Below are positions 21,096 to 31,023 of a DNA stretch of 64,000 nucleotides, piece after piece. The notes beneath the pieces were generated by a model, which saw only the letters and a program-made list of their open reading frames with translations, searched no databases and had not been told where the DNA came from. The stretch's first letter is position 1. The number at the start of each line of letters is the position of its first letter. Origin of the DNA: Ideonella paludis (GTDB taxonomy: Bacteria > Pseudomonadota > Gammaproteobacteria > Burkholderiales > Burkholderiaceae_C); NCBI RefSeq assembly GCF_018069865.1, contig NZ_JAGQDG010000006.1, positions 341,448-405,447 on the forward strand, in the 5' to 3' direction. The position numbers and the translations under genes were made by a program.

Positions 21096-23969
21096 ATGAC
21101 TGAACTCGCGAAATCCTTCGACCCCTCCCAACTTGAGCGCCACTGGGCCAGCTTGTGGGAGCAAAGCGGCCTCTACCGGCCGACCCTGGATGCCTCCAAG
21201 CCCTCTTTTTGCGTGCAGTTGCCTCCGCCCAATGTGACGGGCACCCTGCACATGGGCCATGCCTTCAATCAAACCATCATGGACTCGCTCACGCGCTATC
21301 ACCGCATGAGTGGCTTCAACACCTTGTGGGTGCCGGGCACCGACCATGCGGGCATTGCCACCCAGATCGTGGTGGAGCGCCAGTTGCAAGAAAAGGGCAT
21401 CAGCCGCTACGACATGGGCCCGACCCCGGAAGAAGCGCGCAAAAACTTTGTCGCCAAGGTCTGGGAGTGGAAGGAGCAAAGCGGCTCGACCATCACTGGC
21501 CAAATGCGCCGCATGGGCGCTTCAGTGAGCTGGGACCATGAGTACTTCACCATGGACGAGAAGCTCTCCAAGGTGGTGACCGAGACCTTTGTGCGCCTCT
21601 ACGAAGAAGGCCTGATCTACCGCGGCAAGCGCCTGGTGAGTTGGGACCCGATCTTGAAGTCCGCCGTCTCTGACCTGGAAGTTGAAAACGAAGAGGCCGA
21701 CGGATCGCTGTGGCACATCCGCTATCCCGTCGAGGGCAGCACGGAATCCTTGGTGGTCGCCACCACCCGGCCCGAGACCATGCTGGGCGACACCGCCGTC
21801 ATGGTTCACCCCGAAGATGAGCGTTATACCCACCTGATTGGCCAGCAAGTGCGCCTGCCCATCACCGGCCGCTTGGTGCCGGTGATTGCCGACGATTATG
21901 TGGACAAAGCCTTTGGCACCGGCGTGGTCAAAGTCACCCCGGCGCATGACCAGAACGACTACCAAGTCGGCCTGCGCCACAGCTTGCCCATGCTGACCAT
22001 CTTCAACCTGGAGGCCAAGGTCAGCGCCCATGAGGCAACGGACATCCCCGCGGCCTATGTGGGCCTGGACCGTTTCGTGGCCCGCAAGCAGATCGTGGCC
22101 CAACTGGAGGCCGAAGGCCTGCTGGTGGAAGTCAAGAAGCACAAGCTGATGGTGCCCAAGTGCGCGCGCACCGGGCAGATCATCGAGCCCATGCTGACCG
22201 ACCAGTGGTTCGTGGCCATGACGAAGGCCGGCGCCAGCGGCCAAAGCATTGCGGAAGAAGCCATCGAGGCGGTGGATTCAGGGGCGGTCAAGTTTGTGCC
22301 CGAGAACTGGGTCAACACCTACAACCAGTGGATGAAAAACATCCAAGACTGGTGCATTTCGCGCCAGCTTTGGTGGGGCCATCAGATCCCGGCCTGGCAT
22401 GGCGAAGGCGGCGAAGTCTTTGTCGCTCGCAATGAGGCTGATGCCCGCGCCCAGGCCGCCGCCGCAGGCTATGCCGGCGCCCTGACCCGCGACCCCGACG
22501 TGCTGGACACCTGGTATTCCTCCGCTTTGGTGCCCTTCTCCACCCTGGGCTGGCCTGAAAAGACCATCGAGCAAGACCTCTTCTTGCCCAGCCAAGTGCT
22601 GGTGACGGGCCACGACATCATCTTCTTCTGGGTCGCCCGGATGATCATGATGACCAAGCACTTCACTGGCAAAGTACCTTTCAAGGATGTCTACATCCAC
22701 GGCCTGGTGCTGGACGCTCAAGGCCACAAGATGAGCAAGTCCGAGGGCAATGTGCTGGACCCGGTCGACCTGATTGACGGCATCGCGCTGGCCCCCCTGC
22801 TGGACAAGCGCGTGGTGGGCCTGCGCAAGCCCGAGACCGCACCCAAGGTGCGCAAGAACACCGAGAAGGAGTTCCCAGAAGGCATTCCCGCCTATGGCGC
22901 CGACGCACTGCGCTTCACCTTTGCGGCCATGGCCACGCTGGGCCGCACCGTCAACTTTGACTCCAAGCGCTGCGAGGGCTATCGCAACTTCTGCAACAAG
23001 CTCTGGAACGCCACCAAGTTTGCGCTGATGAATTGCGAGGGCCAAGACTGCGGCCTGATGGAGCACACCAAAGACGAGTGCTCGGTGGGCGGCGCGGCCC
23101 ACGGCTATATGAGCTTCAGCCCTGCCGACCGCTGGATCGCCAGCGAGCTGCAGCGCGTGGAGCAAGCCGTGCACCAAGGCTTTGCCGAGTACCGCTTGGA
23201 CAACGTGGCCAACACCATCTACCAGTTCGTGTGGGACGAATACTGCGACTGGTACCTGGAAATCGCCAAGGTGCAGATCCAAACCGGCAGCGAAGCCCAG
23301 CAGCGCGCCACCCGCCGCACGCTGATCCGCACCCTGGAGACCGTGCTGCGCCTGCTGCACCCCATTGCGCCCTTCATCACCGCCGAGCTGTGGAACACCG
23401 TGGCGGTGGTGGCCGGCCGCAAAGCCGAGGGTGACAGCAGCACCGTGGCCGCGGCACGCTACCCGCAGCCTGAGCTGGGCAAGATCGACCCCGTCAGCGA
23501 TGCTTGGGTGGCACAGCTCAAGTCGCTGGTGGGCGTGTGCCGCGCGCTGCGCAGCGAAATGGGTCTCTCGCCCGCCGAGCGTGTGCCCTTGGTGGCGCAT
23601 GGCGATGCCGAGTTCTTGACGGCTGCCGCACCGCTGCTCAAAGCCTTGGCCAAGCTCAGCGAGGTGCAAGTCATGAACGACGCCGCCGAGTTTGCCGCCG
23701 CCACTGAGCTGGCCCCGGTGGCCGTGCACGGCCAGGCCCGCTTGGCCCTGAAGGTGGAAATTGATGTGGCCGCTGAGCGCGAGCGCATCGGCAAGGAGAT
23801 CAAGCGCATTGAAGGCGAGGTCACCAAGGCGGAGGGCAAGCTGGGTAACGAAAGCTTTGTGGCGCGCGCTCCAGCGGCCGTGGTGGAGCAAGAACGCGCA
23901 CGTCTGGCGGAGTTCAGCCGCACCTTGGAAGGCTTGCGCAGCCAATTGAACAAATTGCCCAACGCTTGA
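21096..23969 (+). CDS. valS: Valine--tRNA ligase
   Basis: A 957-residue class I aminoacyl-tRNA synthetase. It shows the HIGH-type motif ([17 protein letters not shown]), the CP1 editing domain ([19 protein letters not shown]), the KMSKS loop ([14 protein letters not shown]), an anticodon-binding helical domain ([17 protein letters not shown]), and the C-terminal coiled-coil arm with Lys/Glu-rich helices ([20 protein letters not shown]). A frame opening at 21081 offers an earlier ATG, but ATG 21096 starting [10 protein letters not shown] is the usual N-terminus. TACAAT at 21019-21024 could serve as its -10. It is followed by galU after 95 bp. Confidence 0.97.
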   Translation: MTELAKSFDPSQLERHWASLWEQSGLYRPTLDASKPSFCVQLPPPNVTGTLHMGHAFNQTIMDSLTRYHRMSGFNTLWVPGTDHAGIATQIVVERQLQEKGISRYDMGPTPEEARKNFVAKVWEWKEQSGSTITGQMRRMGASVSWDHEYFTMDEKLSKVVTETFVRLYEEGLIYRGKRLVSWDPILKSAVSDLEVENEEADGSLWHIRYPVEGSTESLVVATTRPETMLGDTAVMVHPEDERYTHLIGQQVRLPITGRLVPVIADDYVDKAFGTGVVKVTPAHDQNDYQVGLRHSLPMLTIFNLEAKVSAHEATDIPAAYVGLDRFVARKQIVAQLEAEGLLVEVKKHKLMVPKCARTGQIIEPMLTDQWFVAMTKAGASGQSIAEEAIEAVDSGAVKFVPENWVNTYNQWMKNIQDWCISRQLWWGHQIPAWHGEGGEVFVARNEADARAQAAAAGYAGALTRDPDVLDTWYSSALVPFSTLGWPEKTIEQDLFLPSQVLVTGHDIIFFWVARMIMMTKHFTGKVPFKDVYIHGLVLDAQGHKMSKSEGNVLDPVDLIDGIALAPLLDKRVVGLRKPETAPKVRKNTEKEFPEGIPAYGADALRFTFAAMATLGRTVNFDSKRCEGYRNFCNKLWNATKFALMNCEGQDCGLMEHTKDECSVGGAAHGYMSFSPADRWIASELQRVEQAVHQGFAEYRLDNVANTIYQFVWDEYCDWYLEIAKVQIQTGSEAQQRATRRTLIRTLETVLRLLHPIAPFITAELWNTVAVVAGRKAEGDSSTVAAARYPQPELGKIDPVSDAWVAQLKSLVGVCRALRSEMGLSPAERVPLVAHGDAEFLTAAAPLLKALAKLSEVQVMNDAAEFAAATELAPVAVHGQARLALKVEIDVAAERERIGKEIKRIEGEVTKAEGKLGNESFVARAPAAVVEQERARLAEFSRTLEGLRSQLNKLPNA

Positions 23970-24064
23970 TGGATCCCGTCGATCTGGCCACCGCCTTGTC
24001 ATCGGCGGGTGCCAGAATCGGCCACAGCATGAGCGCTGTTCAAAAAAAGACAGGAGTGGAACGC

Positions 24065-24937
24065 ATGAAATCCAAGATCAACAAGGCCATCTTTCCGGTG
24101 GCAGGCCTGGGCACGCGGTTTTTGCCCGCTACCAAAGCTCAGCCCAAAGAAATGCTGCCGGTGGTGGACAAGCCCCTGATCCAGTACGCCGTCGAGGAAG
24201 CCTACGCCGCAGGCATCCGGCAGATGATTTTTGTGAATGGCCGCCACAAGCGCGCCATTGAAGACCATTTCGACTCCGCCTTCGAGCTGGAAAACGAGCT
24301 GGAGACCCAAAACAAGCGCGAATTGCTGTCGCTGGTGCACTCCATCAAGCCCGATGACATGGAGTGCATCTACATCCGCCAGCCCAAGGCTTTGGGGCTG
24401 GGCCACGCCGTGCTGTGCGGCCAGTGTGTGGTGGTGAATGAGCCCTTCGCCGTGCTGTTGGCCGATGACCTGATGGTGGGCCAGCCGCCAGTGCTCAAGC
24501 AGATGGTGGATCAGTTTGAAGAGTGGCAAGCTTCCATCTTGGCCGTGCAAGAAGTGCCCCCCGAACACACCAAGCGCTACGGCATTGTGGCCGGCACCTC
24601 GGTGAACGATCGGATGATGGACCTGACTCACATCGTCGAAAAGCCCTCTCCCGAGAACGCCCCCTCACGCTTGGGCGTGGCAGGACGCTACATCTTGACG
24701 CCAGGCGTGTTCCGCGAAATTGCCAACCAACCCCGCGGCGTGGGCGGCGAGATCCAGCTCACCGATGGCATTGCCGCGCTGATGCGCCGCGAAAAGGTGT
24801 TTGCCTATCAGTACGAAGGCAAGCGCTATGACTGCGGCAGCAAAGAGGGCTTTTTGGAAGCCAATGTGGAGTTGGCCCTGGCGCACCCGCAATTGGGCGC
24901 GTCGTTCAGGCACTACCTGAAAGGCCTGACGCTCTGA
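24065..24937 (+). CDS. galU: UTP--glucose-1-phosphate uridylyltransferase
   Basis: A 290-residue nucleotidyltransferase making UDP-glucose for polysaccharide and lipopolysaccharide precursors. The N-terminal nucleotide-binding signature [20 protein letters not shown], the [13 protein letters not shown] segment, [18 protein letters not shown] and the closing [15 protein letters not shown] are all GalU hallmarks. The ATG at 24065 has a good AGGAG ribosome-binding site (AGGAGTGG, 5 bp upstream); an earlier in-frame ATG at 23966 overlaps valS and is not needed. It ends at a hairpin shared with the convergent tusA-like gene. Confidence 0.95.
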   Translation: MKSKINKAIFPVAGLGTRFLPATKAQPKEMLPVVDKPLIQYAVEEAYAAGIRQMIFVNGRHKRAIEDHFDSAFELENELETQNKRELLSLVHSIKPDDMECIYIRQPKALGLGHAVLCGQCVVVNEPFAVLLADDLMVGQPPVLKQMVDQFEEWQASILAVQEVPPEHTKRYGIVAGTSVNDRMMDLTHIVEKPSPENAPSRLGVAGRYILTPGVFREIANQPRGVGGEIQLTDGIAALMRREKVFAYQYEGKRYDCGSKEGFLEANVELALAHPQLGASFRHYLKGLTL

Positions 24938-24965
24938 CGCTCACGCGCCAGACTCCCACCACTCA

Positions 24966-24988
24966 AAGGGCTGCTTCGCGCAGCCCTT
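24966..24988. terminator. Hairpin terminator between galU and the TusA-like gene
   Basis: AAGGGCTGC-TTCGC-GCAGCCCTT gives a 9-bp perfect stem with a 5-nt loop, flanked by AAA on the left (a T run for the minus strand) and TTGG on the right. It lies between convergent genes and can serve both. Confidence 0.7.
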
Positions 24989-24994
24989 GGTCAT

Positions 24995-25222
24995 TCAACG
25001 GCGGCGCAGGTAGTGGACGAACTCTTCGCCCACGGTGTCTTGCTGCAGCAAGTCATTGCCGGTCTGCCGCGCAAAGGCTTGAAAGTCACGCGCCGAACCA
25101 GGATCGGTCGCGATGACCTTCAGAACCTCACCACTGCTCATCTCTGCCAAGGCCTTCTTGGCCTTCAAGATGGGCAAGGGGCAATTCAGCCCGCGGGTGT
25201 CGATTTCCTTGTGCGCGTCCAT
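24995..25222 (-). CDS. TusA family sulfur-carrier protein
   Basis: A 75-residue SirA/TusA-fold protein. The persulfide-carrying Cys is C14 in DTRGLNCPLPILKAKKAL, followed by the typical VLKVIATDPGSARDFQAFARQTG. These proteins relay sulfur for tRNA thiolation, molybdopterin synthesis or sulfur oxidation; there is no dsr or tusBCD context here, so the acceptor is unknown. It lies 29 bp downstream of the NUDIX gene and in the same direction as NUDIX and cysM, suggesting a three-gene minus-strand unit with a sulfur theme. Confidence 0.9.
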   Translation of the reverse strand: MDAHKEIDTRGLNCPLPILKAKKALAEMSSGEVLKVIATDPGSARDFQAFARQTGNDLLQQDTVGEEFVHYLRRR

Positions 25223-25251
25223 GCGTGTCCTCTGATGCTTGAAGCCTGATT

Positions 25252-25788
25252 TTAGGCTTTGAATTCCATGAAACGAGGCGTGATACCCCGCCCCCTCAAC
25301 CAGTCCGCCATGGCCAAGCCTGTTCCGGCCGGCCAGCAGATGATGTCTTCGGGCTTGAACAGCTTGTATTCGGCCAATTCGGGGGACAGCGAGATCTCAC
25401 CCCGGGCCTGCACATGGTAGGCGATGATCACCTGGTTCATGCGCAGGAATTCATACACCCCAATGAGTTTGACGGACTCGGCCACCAAAGAGGTCTCTTC
25501 CAGCACTTCGCGCGCGATACCGGCCTCGGGGCTTTCGCCCGCCTCCATGAACCCCGTGATGTGCGCAAACATCCGCCCCTGCCACGCCGCATTGCGGGCC
25601 AGCAGCACCAAGCCCTCGCGGTCTACGCATTCCACCACCGCCGCCAGCACCGGCGTCGGGTTATTCCAATGGGTGAAGCCGCAGGCTGCACAGCGCAATC
25701 GCGTCTTGGGGCCGCCGTCCTCCTGGGCCTCTACCCAGGCCAGCGTCGCCGCACACCGCGGGCAGTAGGTGAAGGCCGTGCCACTCAT
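25252..25788 (-). CDS. NUDIX hydrolase with N-terminal zinc ribbon (NudC-like)
   Basis: A 178-residue protein. The N-terminal Cys pairs CPRC and CAAC (about residues 9-12 and 33-36) form a zinc ribbon. The NUDIX box follows: GFMEAGESPEAGIAREVLEE then TSL, with Ser where the box usually has Gly at the last position. This resembles the catalytic half of NudC (NADH pyrophosphatase), but the substrate is not settled. ATG 25788 lies 5 bp after the cysM stop; the longer frame to 25842 would overlap cysM. Confidence 0.82.
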   Translation of the reverse strand: MSGTAFTYCPRCAATLAWVEAQEDGGPKTRLRCAACGFTHWNNPTPVLAAVVECVDREGLVLLARNAAWQGRMFAHITGFMEAGESPEAGIAREVLEETSLVAESVKLIGVYEFLRMNQVIIAYHVQARGEISLSPELAEYKLFKPEDIICWPAGTGLAMADWLRGRGITPRFMEFKA

Positions 25789-25793
25789 GGCCG

Positions 25794-26699
25794 TCAGGCC
25801 GGAAACACGCCGGTGGAGAGATATCGGTCGCCCCGGTCGCACACCACAAACACGATGGTGGCGTTGCTGACCGTCTTGGCCACCTGCAAGGCGGCCCAGC
25901 AGGCTCCGGCGGCGGAGATGCCGACAAACAAGCCTTCTTCAGCAGCCAATCGCCGTGCCATGTCTTCAGCGTCACTCTGGCTCACATAGACCAGTTCATC
26001 GACAGCCTTGGGGTCAAAGATCTTGGGCAAATAGGCCTCGGGCCACTTGCGGATGCCGGGGATCCGGGAGCCTTCAGAGGGCTGGGCGCCAATCACGCGC
26101 ACCGCATTGCTCTTTTCTTTGAGGAAGCGCGACACGCCGGTGATGGTGCCCGTCGTGCCCATCGCGCTCACAAAGTGGGTGATCTGGCCTTCAGTGTCGG
26201 CCCAGATCTCCGGCCCGGTGGTTTCGTAGTGCACCAGCGGGTTGTCCGCATTGGCGAATTGATCCAGCACTCGGCCCTTGCCATCGCGCTGCATTTGCTC
26301 GGCCAAGTCGCGTGCCAGCTCCATGCCGCCGGACTTGGGTGTCAGGATCAACTCCGCGCCAAAGGCCTTCATGGTCTGGGCGCGTTCAATGGAGAGATCC
26401 TCCGGCATGATCAAGACCATGCGGTAGCCCCGGATGGCCGCAGCCATGGCCAAGGCAATGCCGGTATTGCCCGAGGTCGCTTCAATCAGCGTGTCGCCGG
26501 GCTTGATCTCGCCGCGCAACTCAGCACGTCGGATCATGTGAATGGCAGGCCGGTCTTTGACCGAGCCTGCCGGATTGTTGCCTTCAAGCTTGCCAAGGAT
26601 GATGTTGCCGCGCTGGGCGAGCTCAGCACCGGGCAGGCGTTGCAACCGTACCAAGGGCGTGCGGCCGATGGCGTCTTCGAGCGTCAGGTAGGGGGGCAT
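25794..26699 (-). CDS. cysM: Cysteine synthase B (O-acetylserine sulfhydrylase)
   Basis: A 301-residue fold-type II PLP enzyme that makes cysteine from O-acetylserine and sulfide or thiosulfate. The PLP lysine lies in NPAGSVKDRPA (about K47), the phosphate-binding loop is the TSGNTGIALA stretch, and the substrate loop GTTGTITG is present. DRPAIHMI and the short length favour CysM over CysK. It is the first gene of the cysM / NUDIX / tusA-like unit. The 135 bp between it and the next protease gene holds imperfect GC-rich hairpins near 26773-26838 that may act as a terminator for the protease. Confidence 0.92.
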   Translation of the reverse strand: MPPYLTLEDAIGRTPLVRLQRLPGAELAQRGNIILGKLEGNNPAGSVKDRPAIHMIRRAELRGEIKPGDTLIEATSGNTGIALAMAAAIRGYRMVLIMPEDLSIERAQTMKAFGAELILTPKSGGMELARDLAEQMQRDGKGRVLDQFANADNPLVHYETTGPEIWADTEGQITHFVSAMGTTGTITGVSRFLKEKSNAVRVIGAQPSEGSRIPGIRKWPEAYLPKIFDPKAVDELVYVSQSDAEDMARRLAAEEGLFVGISAAGACWAALQVAKTVSNATIVFVVCDRGDRYLSTGVFPA

Positions 26700-26834
26700 G
26701 GCTGGTGAGCGAGGTGATGCCGTGTGATTATCACGGCACCGCCTGCTCTGTGCTGCGGCCCCGGCCTAAAGCCCGAGGCGCCTGAGGCCCCAGCGCCCAA
26801 GCCAGCGCGACACCGCCTGGGCCTTTCAAGCGCC

Positions 26835-27833
26835 TCAGGGCTGGTTGATCCAGGTTTGAAGGTTGTTGTTCACGGCCTGGGTGATGCGTGTGCCGCTGTT
26901 GTTGCCGCCCGATGCCGCATACGCATGGATCGCAATACCGCAGTCGCCCTGGCAGGTGCCCGGGCCAGTGCCATCGGCCTGCACCACAGGCGCACCGCTT
27001 TGACCCCCTGCGGTGTCAATCGGGTAGCGCGTCTTGCGGGCTTCGGAGACCGCAACTGCGCCAGCACCGCCCCACTGCGTACCGCTGAGCTTGTCGCCGG
27101 GGTAGCCGAAGATACCGATCGGCACGCCCACTTGGGAGGCCGTGGTCCAAGCCCGGCCCAGCCAACCCGTTGTGTTGCCAACGGTGCAGTTCAGGCGCGC
27201 AGCGCCGTAGTCATACTCTGGGTTGGCGCTTGAGGTCCAGCCGGTGACGGAATGCAAGCGAGTGGCAGTGCAGGAGCCATAAGGAGAGAGGCCACCATTG
27301 CGAGCCGGGTAGAACACCACGTTGGTGGACCACACCCCCGTGCTGCCGCCAGAGTGCACGCAGTGGCCTGCCGTGGCCACCGTGTTGTTGCTGATGAGCC
27401 AGGCGGTGCAAGAGAAGCTGCCAGAGCCTTGGTTGAAGGTCAGCAAGCCCACCGCACGATAGGGATAACCAGACTCTTGAGGATAGACGCGGAAGCGACG
27501 ATCCGAGTTGATGACCGACTCCGGGTCCAGCGCTTCCGCCGCAGAAGCATAGGGCGCCATCTTGGGCTTGAAGGTCGCGGCAAACACCGCTTGCTCTGCC
27601 GCCGTCAGGCGCGAAGCCGGGAACTCAGCCTCGGCATCCAGAGCGACACCGCGCTTGTTGTGGCCCGCAAATGCGCCGCCCGGCACCGTGCTGGTCACCA
27701 CCAGCGAAGGCATGGTGCCATCGCTGGCCACGGGCAGGTTCTTGTTGTCAGCCTGCGCGGCAGAGGCCAGGCCCAGAGCAGCCGTGGCCAAAGCCAGGGT
27801 GGTCAGACGACGGGATGTGAAAGCAAATGACAT
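26835..27833 (-). CDS. Secreted trypsin-fold serine protease (glutamyl endopeptidase-like)
   Basis: A 332-residue exported protease. Signal peptide MSFAFTSRRLTTLALATAAL, cleavage likely after ASAAQA. A propeptide of about 90 residues follows, then the mature S1-type domain: LISNNTVATAGHCVHSG (catalytic His), NPEYDYGAARL (catalytic Asp) and TAGGQSGAPVVQADG (catalytic Ser). The arrangement resembles bacterial glutamyl endopeptidases (S1B) rather than HtrA, as there is no PDZ domain. Cys pairs near the His and Ser loops suggest disulfides. It is monocistronic and likely extracellular or periplasmic. Confidence 0.85.
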   Translation of the reverse strand: MSFAFTSRRLTTLALATAALGLASAAQADNKNLPVASDGTMPSLVVTSTVPGGAFAGHNKRGVALDAEAEFPASRLTAAEQAVFAATFKPKMAPYASAAEALDPESVINSDRRFRVYPQESGYPYRAVGLLTFNQGSGSFSCTAWLISNNTVATAGHCVHSGGSTGVWSTNVVFYPARNGGLSPYGSCTATRLHSVTGWTSSANPEYDYGAARLNCTVGNTTGWLGRAWTTASQVGVPIGIFGYPGDKLSGTQWGGAGAVAVSEARKTRYPIDTAGGQSGAPVVQADGTGPGTCQGDCGIAIHAYAASGGNNSGTRITQAVNNNLQTWINQP

Positions 27834-28083
27834 GACATCTCTCCTGTGTGTTTGAGGGTGTTGCCAGTGTTGGCGGGCGGATCATGGGCGCGGCTGGCCC
27901 CGCTCGCAATGGGCTGGCAGCCCGCTCCCCCGCGTGTGCCAGGGGGACTCCCCCTAGGGATGGGGACGAAGACTTTGCGGCCCCCTAATCACTCAATTTT
28001 CAAAATCGCCCAAAGCTTGTGTCATAATGGCGGACTACGTGATGCACAGCAGAGTTCTCAACTCAGCAAAGCCCACACACCGT
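27834..28083. promoter_or_regulatory. Intergenic region with hairpin and probable tRNA-Leu promoter
   Basis: A small perfect hairpin AGGGGG-ACT-CCCCCT lies at 27941-27955. TTCAAA, an 18-bp spacer and CATAAT (ending near 28027) form a plausible promoter about 55 bp upstream of the tRNA. No gene is present here; the open frame that crosses this stretch only becomes coding after the tRNA. Confidence 0.4.
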
Positions 28084-28168
28084 GCCCGGGTGGCGAAATC
28101 GGTAGACGCAAGGGATTCAAAATCCCTCGCCGCAAGGCGTGTCGGTTCGAGTCCGACCCCGGGCACCA
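28084..28168 (+). tRNA. tRNA-Leu (anticodon CAA)
   Basis: An 85-nt tRNA. The acceptor stem GCCCGGG pairs with CCCGGGC at 28158-28164; the D arm TGGCGAAATCGGTAGACGCA, the anticodon stem AGGGA/TCCCT around loop TTCAAAA, a long variable arm (CGCCGCAAGGCG) and the T arm GTCGGTTCGAGTCCGAC are all present. The CCA end (28166-28168) is encoded. The long variable arm and CAA anticodon identify leucine, reading UUG. Confidence 0.96.
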
Positions 28169-28229
28169 CCCCTCAGTCGGCCCCTTCGCGGATCCTCCGA
28201 CTTCGCGACAAAAGCTCCTGCGAGTGACT

Positions 28230-28940
28230 ATGCCGCCTCTTCCCCGCCTCACCAAGATCTTGCTGCTGACCTGCGGCGCCTTGTTTCTCATCGAGTCTTT
28301 GCTCGGTAGCAGTTTGGCGCTCGACCGCTGGTTTGGCCTGTGGTCACTCAACTCCGGCCACTTCATGCCCTGGCAGTTGCTGAGCTATGGGCTGCTGCAC
28401 AACAGCATCAGCCATTTGGTCTTCAACATGCTGGCGCTGTGGATGTTCGGCTCTGAGCTGGAGCGCCTGTGGGGCGACCGCCGTTACGGCCAACTGCTGC
28501 TGGCCGCCACCTTCACGGCCGGCCTGGCCCAGCTCGGCATGGGTTTCTTGTCGCCAGGCGCCAGCGTCACGGTGGGCGCCTCTGGCGCCACTTACGGCCT
28601 GCTGTTGGCCTACGCCTTGACCTTCCCACGCAAGCAGTTCGACTTGGTTGGCTTCTTGCCCATGGTATTGATGATCCTGCCAGGCCAGTTGTTCTACACC
28701 CTGGGCCTGATTCTGTTCGTGGTGCTGTTCACCAACCGCGCCATGGTGCCCATCCCTCCCCTGCCCATTCCGGCGCTGCAGATGGTCATGGTCTTCGGTG
28801 GCTTGGAGCTGCTGATGGGCGTGATGTTCTCGCGCTCCGGCATTGCCCACTTCGCCCACCTGGGCGGCATGTTGGGGGCCTGGCTGATGCTGCGCTACTG
28901 GCGCGGCCAGCCGCCCTTCAGCGCCAAGAAACGCTGGTAA
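28230..28940 (+). CDS. Rhomboid family intramembrane serine protease
   Basis: A 236-residue protein with six membrane segments. The catalytic dyad is visible: S118 in VGASGATYGLL (GxSG) and H210 in AHFAHLGGMLGAW. HNSISHLVFNMLALWMFG carries the conserved HxxxN of the second segment. Substrates are unknown for most bacterial rhomboids. ATG 28230 begins 61 bp after the tRNA, and an in-frame extension to 27846 would run through the tRNA gene, so it is rejected. It may share the tRNA transcript. Its 3' end is followed by GC-rich inverted repeats (28943-28985) before the convergent SDR gene. Confidence 0.9.
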   Translation: MPPLPRLTKILLLTCGALFLIESLLGSSLALDRWFGLWSLNSGHFMPWQLLSYGLLHNSISHLVFNMLALWMFGSELERLWGDRRYGQLLLAATFTAGLAQLGMGFLSPGASVTVGASGATYGLLLAYALTFPRKQFDLVGFLPMVLMILPGQLFYTLGLILFVVLFTNRAMVPIPPLPIPALQMVMVFGGLELLMGVMFSRSGIAHFAHLGGMLGAWLMLRYWRGQPPFSAKKRW

Positions 28941-28985
28941 GGCCTTCGGGGGCCAGCGCGCACAAGTTCGCGCTTGAGTTTGCGC

Positions 28986-29888
28986 CTAACGCCCCGCCTT
29001 CAACGCCGCTTGAACGGTGGGATAGCGCAGCGCCACACGCAGCTCTTGCTTCAGGCGTGCATTGCGCAGGCGGCGTGACTCACTCAAAAAGCTCATCTGC
29101 ATGGGCGACAGCGCCGCTTGCGCCTCTGTACGGCTGAGCCTGGGTGGACGCGGCAGGCCATGGTGGTCGGCCACAGCATCGAAGTGATCCCCCATGGTCA
29201 GGGTGCTGTCGTCGCACACATTGACCACGCGCTGCGGCAAGCCCCGCCACAGCGCCGCCACACAGGCCCGTGCCAAGTCATCTGCATGGATGTGGTTGGT
29301 GTAGACATCATCCTCCGCGCGCATCACGGGCGCCCCCCGCAGCACCCGGTCCTTGGGGTCGCCGCCCTCGCGGTCTGCCGCATAGATGCCGGGGATGCGC
29401 AACACACAGGCCCGCAGGCCCAGCGCCCTGCCAGCCCAGCGCACGCGGCGCTCGGCATCCACCCGACGCCAAGCGCGGTCGGTGCTGGGGTTCACCGTGC
29501 GGGCTTCATCCAGCCAAGCGCCTCGGGCATCGCCGTAGACGCCACTGGTGCTGCCGTAGACCAAGACTCTGGGCTTGCACCGCCTGGCCAAGGCTTGCAC
29601 CAAGCGCTGGGTGCGGCCATCGGCGTGGCCCTGCGAAGGCGGCGGCGCCAAATGCAGCACCGCATCGGCCAAGCCGCCCAAGCGGGCCAGGCTCGCGGCG
29701 TCATCTAGATTGCCGATCAAAGGCGTGGCCCCGGCAGCGCGCAGCTCTGCCACCCGGTCTGCCGAGGAGGTCAGCGCCAGCACGCGCCAGCGGCCCTGCA
29801 GCAAGCGCAGCACGCGCAGGCCGACATCGCCGCAGCCAACGATCAACAACACCGGTTTGCGGTGCCGGGACGAGCGCATCAGGGACAT
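28986..29888 (-). CDS. NAD-dependent epimerase/SDR family protein (YeeZ-like)
   Basis: A 300-residue extended SDR protein. The Rossmann signature reads LLIVGCGDVGLRVLRLLQGR. GATPLIGNLDDAASLARL and VLVYGSTSGVYGD are in expected places; the Y of SGVYGD is present, but the canonical YxxxK is replaced by a WRRVDAERRVRW stretch, so classical epimerase chemistry is uncertain. HIHADDLARACVAAL and VNVCDDSTLTMGD are seen later. This matches proteins annotated YeeZ/SDR of unknown substrate. It is divergent from the reductase at 29987, with 98 bp between. Confidence 0.75.
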   Translation of the reverse strand: MSLMRSSRHRKPVLLIVGCGDVGLRVLRLLQGRWRVLALTSSADRVAELRAAGATPLIGNLDDAASLARLGGLADAVLHLAPPPSQGHADGRTQRLVQALARRCKPRVLVYGSTSGVYGDARGAWLDEARTVNPSTDRAWRRVDAERRVRWAGRALGLRACVLRIPGIYAADREGGDPKDRVLRGAPVMRAEDDVYTNHIHADDLARACVAALWRGLPQRVVNVCDDSTLTMGDHFDAVADHHGLPRPPRLSRTEAQAALSPMQMSFLSESRRLRNARLKQELRVALRYPTVQAALKAGR

Positions 29889-29986
29889 GACGGGATGGGG
29901 GACAATTCCGAGCTGTTGAACGAGAGGCCCAGTGTACGGGCCACCCCTCTTGTCTTGCCTTGTCCGACACAGCCCGCCGCACCATC

Positions 29987-31018
29987 ATGACGTTTCGCAT
30001 CACCCTCACCCCTTCCGAGCGCAGCTTTGACGTGGCCCGCGACGAGCCCATCTTGAATGCCGCCATCCGCCAAGGCATTGGCCTGCCCTATGGCTGCAAG
30101 GACGGGGCATGTGGCTCCTGCAAGAGCCGCCTGCTGGACGGCCGCGTGATCCACGGCGCCCACCAAGAAAAGGCGCTCTCTGCCGCCGAAGAAGCGGCCG
30201 GGCTGATCTTGACCTGCTGCGCCACGCCCACCACCGACTGCACGGTAGAAGCCAAGAGCGTGCCGGGCCTGGGCGAGCACCCTATCCTCAAGATGCCGGG
30301 CCGCATCCTGAGCTTGAGCAAGGCCGCCCCGGATGTGATGCTGATGCGGGTGCAACTGCCGGCGAATCAAAACTTCAGCTTTCATGCCGGGCAATACGTG
30401 GAGTTCATCTTGCGCGACGGCAGCCGCCGTAGCTACTCCATGGCCAATGCGCCGCACAACCTGGGCACACCACCGGCCATCGAGCTGCACATCCGCCACA
30501 TGCCCGGCGGCAAGTTCACCGACCAAGTCTTCAGCACCCTGAAGGAAAAAGACATCGTTCGCATGGAGGGCCCGTTTGGCAGTTTCTTCCTGCGTGAAGA
30601 GTCCGACAAGCCCATCATCCTGCTGGCATCGGGCACCGGCTTTGCCCCGATCAAAGCCTTGATTGAGCGCATGCAACAACAAGGCATCACCCGCCCCACC
30701 AGCCTGTACTGGGGCTGCCGCAGCCAGGCTGACCTCTACCTCTTGGACTGGGCCACCCAAGCCGCCGCCAACATGCCGCACCTGACCTTCCACCCCGTGC
30801 TCTCCGAGCCGGGCGCTGGCTGGAGCGGCCGCACCGGTTTTGTCCACCAAGCCGTGATGGCCGACTGGCCCAGCCTCAAAGGCCATCAGGTCTATGCCTG
30901 CGGCGCCCCCGTGATGGTGGACAGCGCCCAGCGCGATTTCACCGCGCAATGTGGGCTGCCTTCGGAAGAGTTCTACGCCGACAGCTTTACGTCGGAGGCA
31001 GATAAGGCGAAGGCCTGA
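29987..31018 (+). CDS. 2Fe-2S ferredoxin / FAD-NAD(P)H reductase fusion (CDP-6-deoxy-glucoseen reductase-like)
   Basis: A 343-residue single-chain electron transfer protein. Residues 1-~85 are a plant-type 2Fe-2S ferredoxin domain with cluster ligands in YGCKDGACGSCKSRLL and LTCCATP. Then a ferredoxin-reductase FAD domain (RRSYSMANAP, the RxYS flavin motif) and an NAD-binding domain (IILLASGTGFAPIKALIE; YACGAPVMVDSAQRDF). In Burkholderiales such proteins are usually annotated as CDP-6-deoxy-delta-3,4-glucoseen reductase, but there is no dideoxysugar gene nearby, so a general oxygenase-reductase role is as likely. A TTG at 29960 would add nine residues; ATG 29987 is preferred. The next gene follows after 5 bp. 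Confidence 0.82.
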   Translation: MTFRITLTPSERSFDVARDEPILNAAIRQGIGLPYGCKDGACGSCKSRLLDGRVIHGAHQEKALSAAEEAAGLILTCCATPTTDCTVEAKSVPGLGEHPILKMPGRILSLSKAAPDVMLMRVQLPANQNFSFHAGQYVEFILRDGSRRSYSMANAPHNLGTPPAIELHIRHMPGGKFTDQVFSTLKEKDIVRMEGPFGSFFLREESDKPIILLASGTGFAPIKALIERMQQQGITRPTSLYWGCRSQADLYLLDWATQAAANMPHLTFHPVLSEPGAGWSGRTGFVHQAVMADWPSLKGHQVYACGAPVMVDSAQRDFTAQCGLPSEEFYADSFTSEADKAKA

Positions 31019-31023
31019 AGTTC

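Noticed and set aside
26773..26838. Imperfect inverted repeat between cysM and the trypsin-fold protease as a further hairpin element
   Set aside because: The arms are short and gapped, and the loop shares nothing with the other elements; probably a terminator overlapping the protease end.
27846..28229. N-terminal extension of the rhomboid gene
   Set aside because: The extension reads straight through the tRNA-Leu gene; the ATG at 28230 begins at the first conserved residues.
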